From Aminivibrio sp. (GTDB taxonomy: Bacteria; Synergistota; Synergistia; Synergistales; Aminobacteriaceae), in NCBI RefSeq assembly GCF_016756745.1, contig NZ_JAESIH010000025.1, forward strand, positions 62,001 to 126,000: a stretch of DNA of 64,000 nucleotides, read 5' to 3'. The translations under genes were made by a program, and so were the position numbers. How positions within the stretch are numbered: the first letter of the stretch is position 1; the number at the start of each line of letters is the position of its first letter. Shown here piece by piece: positions 37,166-45,891 of this stretch. Under the pieces are notes generated by a model. The model did no database searches. It had not been told where the DNA came from and saw only the letters and a list, made by a program, of their open reading frames with translations.

Positions 37166-38626
37166 CTATTCGAAAATCTTTGCCATAAACGTGCTGTCGT
37201 TGGGTTTCGTGACCTTACTTACGACCACCATGACCACGGCAGAAACCACTAGGCCCCAGACCAGGGGGTTGAAGCCGAGGGGGTTCGGATTGGACTGCGC
37301 GTAGAGGACGAGAAGGGTAATGAACCCTGAGATCATGGACAGGAGTCCTCCCATGGGGGTGCCGCCCTTCCAGAAGAACCCGAGGATGATGGGGACAGTG
37401 AACGACGCTGCGAAGCCGGAAATAGCAAACATGACGATGTCCTGCAGGAACTTTGGCGGGTTGAACGACAGGACCATGACTATTGCGCTTATTGCAACTG
37501 TCGCGATATAGCTTGTCGTCTTGATCGCCTTTTCGCTGGCGTTGGGGTTGAAGTTCCGCTGGTAGATGTCCTTCATTATCGCTCCGCTGGTGGAGATGAT
37601 GAGCGAAGACACCGTGGACATGACTGCTGCTAAGGGCGCCGAAAGCAGTATGCCTGCCATGACGTTACCGGAATATTGGAGCACTATGGTAGGGAAGATT
37701 CTGTCAGGAACATCGATCTGGGGTATAAGCGCCCGGGCTGCAAGGGCACTCACAAACAGTGACATGAACCACACCAGGGTGATCAGGCTGATGAGGGCTC
37801 CTGCCCGTTTCAGGGACATCATGTTCTTGACGGTGAAAATCCTTGTGACCACGTGAGGCTGTGCCATAACGGCAACGCCGAGGATGAAGAACGTTGAGAA
37901 CGCTGTGGGAAGGGGAAGGAAGTTCTTCGGTCCCGGGGGTGTGATAAGGTTGGGGTCAAGTTGAGCCAGCTGGCGGGTGATCTCGGGTAAACCACCAGCT
38001 GCTTTTACCATTATGAACGCGATAACAACGGATCCTCCCAGCATAACGATGCCCTGGAGAAGGGTGTTGTACGCCACGCCGCGGATACCGCCGATGGTGG
38101 TATAGAGGCCCACTATCACGGCGAAGGAGATTATTGCCCACATGTAGGGGATGCCGATGAATGTCTCGAGAATGCGTGCAGCGGCGATATACTGGGACAC
38201 CATGTAGGCGACGCCGAAGACAAGGATTGAGAGTGCGGCGATGATGCCCATAAGCCGGCTCTGGAACCGTTCAACGAAGAGGTCAGGGAGAGTGACGCAG
38301 TTGTGTTCGGCTGCGAAACGGGAGATCCTCCGGCCGATGGCAAGCATTCCGATCATGCCGAGAACGCCTGCGCCTGCCTGCCAGAGGAGAGCGGTCCATC
38401 CCATGGAGTAGTAGACTGCGGGTGTTCCGATAAAGGTTCCGCCGCTCGTCCATGAGGTCGCCCACATAAAGGCCACGATCCAGGGACCGAAAGACCGCCC
38501 GGCGACGTAATATTCCTCGGAAAAGTTCTTTGCGTTCTTCCGCCTGTAGTACGCATAGACCGAAATACCGATGAGAACCACGAAGTAGCATGCGAATACC
38601 ATAAGAGTGACTGGAGATGCCTGCAT
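37166..38626 (-). CDS. Sodium:solute symporter, PanF-like
   Basis: A 486-residue carrier with about 13 membrane segments and SSS signatures: EEYYVAGRSFGPWIVAFMWA, TLPDLFVERF, TTIGGIRGVAYNTLLQG and AAVMSTVSSLIISTSGAI. It resembles the pantothenate permease branch, whose members need a small YhdT-type partner; that partner is encoded immediately upstream with a one-base overlap (TAATG). The operon also has an IclR regulator upstream and an amidase downstream, so the transported solute is probably an amide or carboxylate used as a nitrogen or carbon source. Confidence 0.85.
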   Translation of the reverse strand: MQASPVTLMVFACYFVVLIGISVYAYYRRKNAKNFSEEYYVAGRSFGPWIVAFMWATSWTSGGTFIGTPAVYYSMGWTALLWQAGAGVLGMIGMLAIGRRISRFAAEHNCVTLPDLFVERFQSRLMGIIAALSILVFGVAYMVSQYIAAARILETFIGIPYMWAIISFAVIVGLYTTIGGIRGVAYNTLLQGIVMLGGSVVIAFIMVKAAGGLPEITRQLAQLDPNLITPPGPKNFLPLPTAFSTFFILGVAVMAQPHVVTRIFTVKNMMSLKRAGALISLITLVWFMSLFVSALAARALIPQIDVPDRIFPTIVLQYSGNVMAGILLSAPLAAVMSTVSSLIISTSGAIMKDIYQRNFNPNASEKAIKTTSYIATVAISAIVMVLSFNPPKFLQDIVMFAISGFAASFTVPIILGFFWKGGTPMGGLLSMISGFITLLVLYAQSNPNPLGFNPLVWGLVVSAVVMVVVSKVTKPNDSTFMAKIFE

Positions 38627-38901
38627 TATTTTTCATCTCCTTCCATGACGAAGAAACCGTAGACTATGGTGAGCAGGACCATCAGGATCCAGGGGATGAC
38701 GACTCCGAAAAGAATCCATGAGGGAATCCCCCAGATAATGGTGATTTCCTCAACCGGTTTGTTGTATCCCAGGAAGTATGAGATCGCGCATGACAAAAGG
38801 ATGTAGATCATCGTTGTCGAAAAGGCGAATTTAAATTCTTTCAAAGACAATGCGTAAGTGCTTTTTACCTGCTCCTTTGGCATTTTTTGCAATGAAGCCA
38901 C
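38626..38901 (-). CDS. YhdT/DUF997-like small membrane subunit
   Basis: A 91-residue protein with two hydrophobic helices (TTMIYILLSCAISYFLGY and the region around FGVVIPWILMVLLTIVYGFF). This is the architecture of YhdT/DUF997 proteins that sit in front of PanF-like symporters. The start is taken as GTG at 38901, which lies right at a GAGAGGG ribosome site; TTG at 38892 is better spaced and possible. The stop overlaps the symporter ATG. It is probably an obligate symporter subunit. Confidence 0.75.
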   Translation of the reverse strand: MASLQKMPKEQVKSTYALSLKEFKFAFSTTMIYILLSCAISYFLGYNKPVEEITIIWGIPSWILFGVVIPWILMVLLTIVYGFFVMEGDEK

Positions 38902-38914
38902 CCCTCTCTTTTTT

Positions 38915-39730
38915 TCAATGCTGTTCCTTTGTGCTCGAGACCACTGAACTCGTCCACTCTGAAAAAAGGGAGTCCTTTAGGGGAGCTCCCATTTTCAGTG
39001 ATATGGACCTGGCACAATCAACGGATAGGTTGATCATTCGACAAAGTTCCTTTCCGCTGATAGTGAACTTCAATCCCGCCAGGGCCAATCCGGCCACAAC
39101 CTGTCCGATGTTGTCAAAGATTGGTGCACCGATTGCGAGTACCCCTTTATCAACTTCTTCGTCACTCAGTGAATACCCCCTTTCGCGGATTATTTTTGCT
39201 TCTTGGAGCATTTGATTCCAGGTTTTTGTATTTTCCGTAAACAGTTGTTCGGTATTCCTGGTAATACTTATAATCTGTTCTTCTGGAAGATAGGCGAAAA
39301 CAGCCTTTGCAGCAGCCCCGCTGTTGTAGGGTATTACTTTTCCGATGTCACAATAAAAGCGTACGTTTTCAGAACCATCAACCCTATCGATAAAAACGAG
39401 ATGGGTTTCCTTCCTAAGGGCAAAAGTCACGGTTTTTCCAGATTGCTGGGCAAGATTTTGCAGGAATGGATGAGCTACATCCTTTAAATTTAAATTTTTC
39501 AGGAAAAATGCTCCAAGTTCGAGGACTCGAGAATCGAGGCTATATTTTTTCGTGTCTGGATTTAGGTCAACAAGATGGCGTTCACGGAGGGAAAGAAGGA
39601 TCTTATACACTGTGCTCTTATTAATTCCAGTAGCACGGCTTATTTCAGTAAGACCAAGTTCATTTCGCTGATTATCAATCCACGCAAAGAGAACGTTTAA
39701 TACGTTTTCAGCTGAATGTAGAAGTTCCAA
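38915..39730 (-). CDS. IclR-family transcriptional regulator
   Basis: A 271-residue regulator with an N-terminal winged helix (LGLTEISRATGINKSTVYKIL) and an IclR effector domain (VIPYNSGAAAKAVFA, then GYSLSDEEVDKGVLAIGAPIFD). TTG at 39730 is preferred as the start because GAGGTGAT lies five bases upstream; an open frame extends further to 39760. It is followed by the YhdT/symporter genes on the same strand after 13 bases, so it is co-transcribed with the transport genes it probably controls. It differs clearly in sequence from the IclR protein at 17.8 kb. Confidence 0.85.
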   Translation of the reverse strand: MELLHSAENVLNVLFAWIDNQRNELGLTEISRATGINKSTVYKILLSLRERHLVDLNPDTKKYSLDSRVLELGAFFLKNLNLKDVAHPFLQNLAQQSGKTVTFALRKETHLVFIDRVDGSENVRFYCDIGKVIPYNSGAAAKAVFAYLPEEQIISITRNTEQLFTENTKTWNQMLQEAKIIRERGYSLSDEEVDKGVLAIGAPIFDNIGQVVAGLALAGLKFTISGKELCRMINLSVDCARSISLKMGAPLKDSLFSEWTSSVVSSTKEQH

Positions 39731-39745
39731 TTCGATCACCTCGAT

Positions 39746-39762
39746 GGTTGTATATAGCAACC
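39746..39762. promoter_or_regulatory. Possible IclR operator
   Basis: GGTTG-TATATAG-CAACC lies just upstream of the IclR start, at the 5' end of its message. The arms are only five bases, so this is a weak candidate. Confidence 0.3.
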
Positions 39763-39914
39763 CATATTTCCATAGGACAACCTTATTCTATTTTCCACAA
39801 ATCCTATTGTCAAGCCTAAATCCGCAGGTGCGCCCCCTACTGAAAGTAGAAATGTAGTCAAACGGGGAAATGAACAATTCTTGTGCCCCCGTTCCGTTTT
39901 TTTCTTTTTATGTC

Positions 39915-40036
39915 CTGGTCCCGAAATGTGGATGACAGATGGAGTTTTTTTCGCAGAAAGGATTTCCTGGGAGAGGCGCATTCCCACTAGACATATCGTC
40001 TGCGGACACATTGCGGATATGCGGGTTGGAAACCAT
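39915..40036 (+). repeat. IS end repeat, copy 2
   Basis: A second copy of the sequence at 35130-35254, with GCAGAAAGGATTTCCTGGG and GCGCATTCCCACTAGACATA. No transposase gene is attached. It is debris of the same element family. Confidence 0.6.
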
Positions 40037-40085
40037 TGTTGCATCGACACGGAACTTTCACCGATCTATCAGTGTCGATGCAACA
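40037..40085. repeat. Perfect 14-base inverted repeat
   Basis: TGTTGCATCGACAC at 40037-40050 is mirrored exactly at 40072-40085 around a 21-base loop. It adjoins the IS end repeat. The remaining stretch to 40256 shows no gene; it should contain the promoter of the next gene but no clear boxes are seen. Confidence 0.7.
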
Positions 40086-40256
40086 AATTTTTGAAGCGAT
40101 CCGCCAGGTGGCGCAGTTTATGGAATGTTTTTTCGTACCCTTTGGAAAAACAGAGGCAATTACTGTTAAGTGAACATGGAACCAATTATATTGTTTGGTG
40201 AAGGTGGGCTCCATTAACATAAGATTATTAAGCGTTAAAAATTGGGAGGTTTTACG

Positions 40257-41348
40257 ATGACAGAGAGAAGGATAACCGATATCGGGGACGGCATTGTCTT
40301 GATTGACAACAGTAGACTGTGGCATTTCTATGCCTCCACCGGTTTTACTGGAGACCACGAGAAAGTTATTGAAGAGGCGGAAAAAAAAGGTGAGCACAAT
40401 ATTTATATTTGCCGGTCGTCAGAGAACGTGTTCAGGCTTGAGGCTGTCGAGGGGGATGTGAATAAGGTTGCCAGAAACGAGACGGCCATTCTGATAGGCC
40501 CTGAAGTCCTTTCCCTGAAAGAGAAGGAAATCGACGTATTCAATACGGATCTTTTCCATTGGGACCTGGTTGTCGGGATTGCTCCGGAAGGCGGGGAGAC
40601 TCTGGCTCATCGTATTGTCAAGTCTGCCAGAAATATGTCGGAGGAGGAGCGGAAAAAAATCCCGTTTCACCTTTTCTCTTACGAAATACTGGCCATGGAA
40701 GACAGTGCCGGATTCTCCGTTGCCCTGATGATGGCTCTGGAAGGAGTCTTTCCTCCGGAGATGATAAATGAGAAAGTTATTGATATCGACCCTAACGGAC
40801 GGATACTGTTCCATCTCTATGATTACGAGGATTATAGAGAATATATTATCCGAAATTTCTTTACGAGAGAACGGCTGATAAATTCCGGCAACGGATGGGG
40901 GGACAATCTTGCTTATTGGACTGTCGTGGATGGGACTCTTCCAGAAAAATATACGTATGAGCCGGAAATACTGGAAAAATACAGCAGTCGTGGTGATCCG
41001 CTACTGAATGCTATTATAGCAAACAAGCCCGACTTTGTAAGGAACTTCCCGGTGGAATCCATGACGGCAGAACAACTAGAAGACCTGATGAACACGAAAA
41101 TATTCTGGAACGAAAACGAGGAAACCTTCAAGGCTGTTCTCGTAGCGAAGGACAAGTATCCCAAAGACGAGATAACAGCGATCTTCTGGCTTATAGAAAA
41201 AGATGATCAAAAACAACGGGCGGCGGAGCTTTTTTACGAAATCGAGTTTCCTGAGCTGTCCAGGGAGAATGTTCAGGCAATACGGGAAGTTCACCTGAAT
41301 TACTTTAAAAACGAATGTTTATTTCTGGAGCCTGGGGACATACTGTAA
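40257..41348 (+). CDS. Unrecognised protein, tandem paralogue 1
   Basis: A 363-residue acidic, apparently soluble protein that I do not recognise: no signal peptide, membrane helix or catalytic motif is evident. ATG at 40257 follows GGAGG. It is clearly related to the next gene along its whole length. Shared stretches include HFYAS near residue 30, RKIPFHLFS, a VFPPEM segment, FPVESM, and a C-terminal block (AIFWLIEKDD, then a FYEIEFPEL-type helix). A third, truncated relative lies at 47058-47267. Repetition next to a mobile element suggests a locally expanded accessory family. Immunity, antitoxin or cell-contact roles are possible but unsupported. Confidence 0.75.
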   Translation: MTERRITDIGDGIVLIDNSRLWHFYASTGFTGDHEKVIEEAEKKGEHNIYICRSSENVFRLEAVEGDVNKVARNETAILIGPEVLSLKEKEIDVFNTDLFHWDLVVGIAPEGGETLAHRIVKSARNMSEEERKKIPFHLFSYEILAMEDSAGFSVALMMALEGVFPPEMINEKVIDIDPNGRILFHLYDYEDYREYIIRNFFTRERLINSGNGWGDNLAYWTVVDGTLPEKYTYEPEILEKYSSRGDPLLNAIIANKPDFVRNFPVESMTAEQLEDLMNTKIFWNENEETFKAVLVAKDKYPKDEITAIFWLIEKDDQKQRAAELFYEIEFPELSRENVQAIREVHLNYFKNECLFLEPGDIL

Positions 41349-41369
41349 GATCCAACCGGAGGTTTGGAG

Positions 41370-42605
41370 ATGATGGGAAAGACAGCAGAAACAGAATCTT
41401 CATCTGCTGATGAGGATTCCGGGCGACTGACAACAACCGGGAAAGGATCGGTTGTGCCATCTGCTCATCCCGCAGAGAGGGCGGCTGTCGCTGCTGAAAT
41501 GTACGGTTTGGTTGTTAAAATTTGGCCGAGCCACTGCCATTTTTATGCTTCCGCTGATTTTTACGGGAGCCACCGCGCCGTCATTGAACAGGCAAAGACA
41601 ATCGACGGGTTTGAAATTTTCCTCTGCCGTCCGTCGGAGAACGAGAACGGCTTCCTCCTCGAGCCGGTGGAGGGAGATTGGGAAGAGCTTATTACCGGCG
41701 ATACATCGGTAGAAATAACTCCCAAAGTCCTTCTCTGGAGGCAGGAAGAGGCCAAACGATCCCTCTTTACTCACTATCATTTTGATGACAGGCCCAGGGA
41801 TGGAGAGACCTTCGCCCATTTCATCGCGGAAACCGCTCTTTTCGTCAGCGAGGATGAACGGAGAAAAATCCCCTTTCACCTGTTTTCCCGGGAGATTCTC
41901 TCTTTGAGGGACATCGCCGGATGCTCGGTAGCCGTAGTGATGGCGGCCAACGATGTTTTCCCGCCGGAGATGCTGAGTGATGACAACATCGGTACGGATC
42001 CCCAGGTGCCCTTTTACCTGCTTTTTTACAGCAGGACCGACGGTGGCGACGTCGACGGTTTCGACAGGAAGCCTGACGAAAAAATTCTCACAAAGGAACG
42101 CCTGGTGAATCCTTTAAATGCCGGAGACAGGTGGAGCGGTACCGGCCTTGCCATCCCGGCGGCCCTGAGCGGCCGCATTCCGGAATCGCTCCGATACGCC
42201 CCCGACATCCTGCAGATAAAGGCGTGGGTGGGATGGTCGGTGCTGGAAATCCTTATTGAAAATGACCCTGATTACATACGAAGCTTTCCTGTGGAATCAA
42301 TGGCCCCTGAAGTGCTGGGGACCGAAGTGAACCTTTATTTAGAGAGGGAGCACGGGTACAGGGGCCGACCTTTGAGGGACATCCTTGCAGAGGCGGGTAT
42401 TTTCCCCGGGGACGAGACCGAGGCGATGTTCTGGCTTATAGGTGACGACGAGAAAAGAGTCCGGACTGCGGAGCGGTTTTATCGGGTTGAATATCCAGAG
42501 CTGTACGAAGAGACGATCCGGTTTATACGGGAGATTCACCTGAAGCATCTGAAGGCCGCGGAAATATCGGAAGAACCGGATTTCACGGAGCGGTATATAT
42601 TGTAA
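41370..42605 (+). CDS. Unrecognised protein, tandem paralogue 2
   Basis: A 411-residue acidic protein related to the preceding gene, with 21 bases between them. It has an extra N-terminal stretch of about 45 residues rich in Ser, Thr and Ala before the shared core. Common features are HCHFYASADFYG, SEDERRKIPFHLFSREIL, NDVFPPEML, FPVESMAPEVL and a C-terminal EAMFWLIGDDEKRVRTAERFY. ATG at 41370 is preceded by GGAGGTTTGG. It is richer in G+C than paralogue 1, which argues against a very recent duplication. The function is unknown. Confidence 0.75.
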   Translation: MMGKTAETESSSADEDSGRLTTTGKGSVVPSAHPAERAAVAAEMYGLVVKIWPSHCHFYASADFYGSHRAVIEQAKTIDGFEIFLCRPSENENGFLLEPVEGDWEELITGDTSVEITPKVLLWRQEEAKRSLFTHYHFDDRPRDGETFAHFIAETALFVSEDERRKIPFHLFSREILSLRDIAGCSVAVVMAANDVFPPEMLSDDNIGTDPQVPFYLLFYSRTDGGDVDGFDRKPDEKILTKERLVNPLNAGDRWSGTGLAIPAALSGRIPESLRYAPDILQIKAWVGWSVLEILIENDPDYIRSFPVESMAPEVLGTEVNLYLEREHGYRGRPLRDILAEAGIFPGDETEAMFWLIGDDEKRVRTAERFYRVEYPELYEETIRFIREIHLKHLKAAEISEEPDFTERYIL

Positions 42606-42627
42606 CGTTTCAACAGAAGGTTTTGTG

Positions 42628-42702
42628 ATGGTGGAGAAAACAAAGAACAAGGATGGTATTTTCTGCTTGGTAATTTACCTTGACCGGAATGACCACTACT
42701 AA
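42628..42702 (+). pseudogene. Possible short or broken gene after paralogue 2
   Basis: ATG at 42628 follows GAAGG and opens 24 codons (MVEKTKNKDGIFCLVIYLD, then RNDHY) ending in TAA. The same frame continues for another 18 codons (DFSRFDEEEDCV) to TGA. It may be the start of a third paralogue destroyed by rearrangement or a small broken gene. Evidence is thin. From 42703 to 43061 I see nothing else that I can name. Confidence 0.25.
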
Positions 42703-43061
42703 GACTTTTCACGTTTTGATGAGGAGGAAGATTGCGTCATATCCTCCGTTTTTAAATGAGAGGTCTGTAAGACCAGAACTTTGCATTTGCCTTTTCCATC
42801 TTTAATATGGTGGTGGATGGAGGGGTGACCTATCTCGGATTCACGACACTTTGGATTTTCTGTAGATGCGATCCAGCCTAGTACTCCGAGGAGTGACATT
42901 ACCGGGGAAAGTAATTTTCATCATTTCCAGATATGGATTCTATTTCCGAGATATTCTTTCGGAGCGGGAATTCCCATGCAGGTAAATCTTAATCAATGAG
43001 CGGCAATGAAGAGGGAAAACGGACTGTTCTTTTAGAAGCCCGTATTTTTTTCAAACATAAA

Positions 43062-43090
43062 ACCCGGAACTGAAAAATCCAGTTCCGGGT
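43062..43090 (-). terminator. Terminator downstream of the HNH gene
   Basis: ACCCGGAACTG pairs with CAGTTCCGGGT around a 7-base loop. On the minus strand it is followed by TTTTATGTTT. It would end the leftward transcript of the RAMP-like and HNH genes. Confidence 0.75.
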
Positions 43091-43229
43091 CAACCATGCC
43101 AATCCGAGACGATGCGCGCCCGGCCTAGCCATTTGTCGCCGAGTCCATGGGATGTCGGGGCGAGTTCTGCCGAGTTCCGGAATCTCAAAAGCGAGACCCG
43201 GTAGAATGAGAAGCTCGCTTCAGCTTCGA

Positions 43230-43517
43230 TTATTCCCAGGTTTTCGATCTCCAGTTCTCGTCGATGATTCCAAGCCGGAGACCTTTTCCGACTAACCCCC
43301 GATGCCGTTTGTCAAGGCGCAGGGTATGGCATTTGGGGCAAAGTACTCTCAGGTTGCGGATTTTGTTTGTTCCGTTTTTCCCCGAGTGAATATGATCGAT
43401 ATGGCAGCGAAAGAGGGAAAGTTCCTTTCCGCAGTGAGAGCATTTTCCGTTGCAGCGAATCCATACAATTTTCCGTAGCTCCAGCCATATCGTTCTAGGC
43501 GGACGTCTTTTCGGCAT
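43230..43517 (-). CDS. HNH endonuclease-like protein
   Basis: A 95-residue basic protein with a zinc-supported HNH motif. CSHCG and CPKCH provide four cysteines, with CHIDHIHSGKNG and IRNLRVLC between them. HNH proteins cleave DNA and occur in phages, introns and defence modules. ATG at 43517 lies 23 bases inside the end of the preceding gene, so the two are translationally coupled. The domain is nearly the whole protein, so specificity must come from elsewhere or from its short N-terminus. Confidence 0.8.
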   Translation of the reverse strand: MPKRRPPRTIWLELRKIVWIRCNGKCSHCGKELSLFRCHIDHIHSGKNGTNKIRNLRVLCPKCHTLRLDKRHRGLVGKGLRLGIIDENWRSKTWE

Positions 43518-44127
43518 CGGAAATGTACACAGATTCTTCGATTTTTTCAACCCGGAACCGTCCTGATCCTATGGACCGGCTGTCTCCCAGTCCTACAAGA
43601 TTTCCAGCGTCGTGGATGATGGAGCGCATGGCGATTTTGGACACCAGGGTATTATCGAAGACAAGGGAAAAACTGCATTTCCACCCGCTGGAACAGGCAA
43701 CCCTGTAGCGGACGTTTTTCCCACGGGTTGTGGGATTCCGGACTCCGCAAACATCAATATAGACATCCTTATCCTTGGCATTATGAAACGCTTCGGGAGT
43801 AACAAACATTTCCTCGGGAATAAAGCGGTCCACCAGAATTTCTTCGTCCAAAATCTGCAGCGTGGCCGCCACGCTTCTCTGCAGTGTCCCTTTTCCTTCC
43901 CGCGTAAACCGTGCTGCATCGCGCAGGCAGCTGAAAAGATAGCTGCCCTTTACGAAAAGCCGGCGTTCCGGAGTGGCCAGTACTGTCTGCTTCCACTCAT
44001 CCGGATTATTGCCGGCAGAACCGGTTTTTCGCTTTTTCTCCCCCGTCAGCATGCTGACCGAAAACGCGTTCCACAGGAGGGGACGGGTGCCCTCAATCCA
44101 TGACTTGAGAATCACCATGTTGGACAC
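43495..44127 (-). CDS. RAMP/Cas7-like protein of a mobile element
   Basis: A 210-residue protein. The N-terminal IEGTRPLLWNAFSVSM and C-terminal VGLGDSRSIGSGRFRVEK resemble a group of phage and mobile-element proteins of about 200 residues that look like the RAMP (ferredoxin-like, glycine-rich loop) fold of CRISPR Cas7/Cas5. GTG at 44127 has AAGGAG nine bases upstream. There are no other cas genes or CRISPR repeats in the window. It is coupled to an HNH gene and lies next to relaxase genes, so it belongs to the integrated element. Nucleic-acid binding is the reasonable inference; the actual role is unknown. Confidence 0.5.
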   Translation of the reverse strand: MSNMVILKSWIEGTRPLLWNAFSVSMLTGEKKRKTGSAGNNPDEWKQTVLATPERRLFVKGSYLFSCLRDAARFTREGKGTLQRSVAATLQILDEEILVDRFIPEEMFVTPEAFHNAKDKDVYIDVCGVRNPTTRGKNVRYRVACSSGWKCSFSLVFDNTLVSKIAMRSIIHDAGNLVGLGDSRSIGSGRFRVEKIEESVYISDAEKTSA

Positions 44128-44323
44128 AAAACTTCACTCCTTTCAAGCTTGTTCTCCTGCTTACGGAACCATTATAGCTTATAGGGCTTTATGTGTAAAT
44201 AGTGTCGTTATTTCTTCTATGATAAACTTTTAATATGCAACAGAGCGTTAGCAACACTCTTGCCTTTGTGACTTCCAGAAAATGGGGAAAAATCCTTACG
44301 GAAATGAGAGGAAGGTACATGCA

Positions 44324-44491
44324 ATGGGACAGCGTACAAGTCCTTTATTGACTTTCGTTATTGACCAGGAATTACTGGAAAGACTCGACGATTTTCGTTT
44401 CGAACAAAGGTTCCAGTCCCGGGCGCAGGCGATCCGCTGGCTTCTGGAATGGGCTCTGGACAATGGAGCGACCCCGGAAGAGAAAGACTGA
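44324..44491 (+). CDS. Ribbon-helix-helix protein (CopG/Arc type)
   Basis: A 55-residue protein with the ribbon strand LLTFVIDQELLERLDDFRF followed by SRAQAIRWLLEWAL, the pattern of CopG/Arc repressors. ATG at 44324 lies eight bases after GAGAGGAAGG; an ATG at 44282 lacks a site. Such proteins act as relaxosome accessories or repressors at oriT in mobilisable elements. It is next to the candidate oriT and divergent from the RAMP-like gene. Confidence 0.75.
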   Translation: MGQRTSPLLTFVIDQELLERLDDFRFEQRFQSRAQAIRWLLEWALDNGATPEEKD

Positions 44492-44555
44492 CCCCCCTTT
44501 CCGCCTTTGCTTTCGGGGGATGCAAGGGGGCGAAGGCCCCCTGCCGAAAGGGAGT

Positions 44556-44579
44556 GTTGGCGCCAGCCAACGCACCCTT
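44556..44579. other. Candidate oriT (inverted repeat plus nic-like site)
   Basis: GTTGGC-GCCA-GCCAAC is followed directly by GCACCCTT. In MOBQ-type origins an inverted repeat precedes a nic region ending in GCGCCCT, and CAACGCACCCT matches AAATGCGCCCT at 8 of 11 positions. It lies between the ribbon-helix-helix gene and the relaxase gene. The whole gap 44492-44836 is G+C-rich, holds another hairpin (GGGGGC/GCCCCC at 44526-44541), and has no convincing gene. Confidence 0.45.
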
Positions 44580-44836
44580 GAGCCTTGCAGGGGCAAAAGA
44601 CGAAAAGCAAGCCCGCAGGAAAGGACCAGCGGACTTCAAGGAACACACGAGCTGCACCGGAAAAAGGTGATCGGAACGCAGGCAGGACCCCCTGCAAGGC
44701 CTTTCATTTCGCCTTGCGGTTCGGGGAAGAGCCGGGGAAAATTTACAGATAACGTAAATACTTGCGGGGTTGTTTCAGGGGTGGAAAACGGGCGTTCCCT
44801 ATTTTTCGGCAAGCGCGGCTGGAAAAGGCCGCTGGT

Positions 44837-45889
44837 TTAATTTCGTGAGATTTCGGGAGTGCTTTCCTTCAATTCAGCCTGTTCAATTTCCGCATCGTCC
44901 TCCCCAAGTTTCAGTGGAATTTCGGAGAGTTTTTTTGAAGGGATTTTCTCTGCGTCCCTTGATTGGAGGGCAAGAAAAAGACGATGGACGTCTTCTTCCC
45001 TGTAATTCAGGATCCTGCGAAGAGCGAGCTCTTTTCCGGACTCGTCCTTCAAAATCCAGGTATCTCGTTTCCCCCTCCGTATCCTGGAAATCGACCAGCC
45101 CTGCAACCCTATTACTTCTTCAAGCCGGGAAAAGGCGGCATCTTCCAAACGAAGGAGTCCACGAAGAATTCGTCGCGCCTCTTCCCGGGTCAGCTTCGCA
45201 ACGAGCCGTTTTGCCAGGGTCAGGTCCGCCTGGAGCTGCTCTTCCGGAGAGTGGAGCGGTTCTCCCCGCTCTGCCATGACGATTTTCTCCGGAGAAATAT
45301 GCCGCCGTTTCCCGGGTTTTGACACGGATTTCCAGTCGATTGGGTACCCTCTCTCCTGGAGCCATCCGCCCAGGGCCTCCCGCAGGGAAATCACTTCCCT
45401 GCGGATGGAAATCCTGTGTTTGTGTCCTTCATCGTTTCTTGGACGATAGGAAATATGAAGGTGGAGATTCTGGTCCCGTTCCTTCTTTCCGGAACCACCG
45501 GGCAATCCTTTGTGGAGGGACCACAGCACGTCCGTGGAATCCAGCCCGAGTTCCCGGACGAGAGTGGTGAGTGCATCCCTGATTTCTGCCTTCGCCATGC
45601 CGTCGAAGACCAGATTCGGCAGGGGCAGAAACAGGCGCACCTGGACGCAGGCATCATGGCGGGCTCTCCCCGCAGGAGTGTCGAGAGGGGAGAGCCCCGT
45701 TTCCATTTCTGCTATTTCTTTCCATCGATTGGCGGCTTCCCTGCGGTCGGATATTTCTCTATCTCTGCTTTCCATACCCCAAAGAAGACATTCCTTTTCC
45801 CTCGTGAGGTAGGAAGCATGAGCGGATGCCGAATGTACCGCCCGCACCCCGGAACAGAAGGACGAAAACCTCACGTAGGGTTTCCACAT
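44837..45889 (-). CDS. Relaxase/mobilisation nuclease (MobA/MobL-like)
   Basis: A 350-residue protein with N-terminal features of a relaxase. HASYLTREKE offers the candidate catalytic tyrosine, and NLHLHISYRPRNDEGH gives the histidine cluster that holds the metal ion. The C-terminal half (RREVISLREALGGWL, then SPEKIVMAERG) resembles MobA/MobL-type relaxases. It would nick oriT to start transfer of the element. ATG at 45889 lies two bases after the stop of the accessory gene, so the two form an operon. No conjugation pore genes are visible, so the element would depend on a helper. Confidence 0.65.
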   Translation of the reverse strand: MWKPYVRFSSFCSGVRAVHSASAHASYLTREKECLLWGMESRDREISDRREAANRWKEIAEMETGLSPLDTPAGRARHDACVQVRLFLPLPNLVFDGMAKAEIRDALTTLVRELGLDSTDVLWSLHKGLPGGSGKKERDQNLHLHISYRPRNDEGHKHRISIRREVISLREALGGWLQERGYPIDWKSVSKPGKRRHISPEKIVMAERGEPLHSPEEQLQADLTLAKRLVAKLTREEARRILRGLLRLEDAAFSRLEEVIGLQGWSISRIRRGKRDTWILKDESGKELALRRILNYREEDVHRLFLALQSRDAEKIPSKKLSEIPLKLGEDDAEIEQAELKESTPEISRN

Positions 45890-45891
45890 GA

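Noticed and set aside
43495-44127. Part of a CRISPR-Cas system
   Set aside because: No repeat array, cas1/cas2 or effector gene is visible; only the RAMP-like loop supports it.
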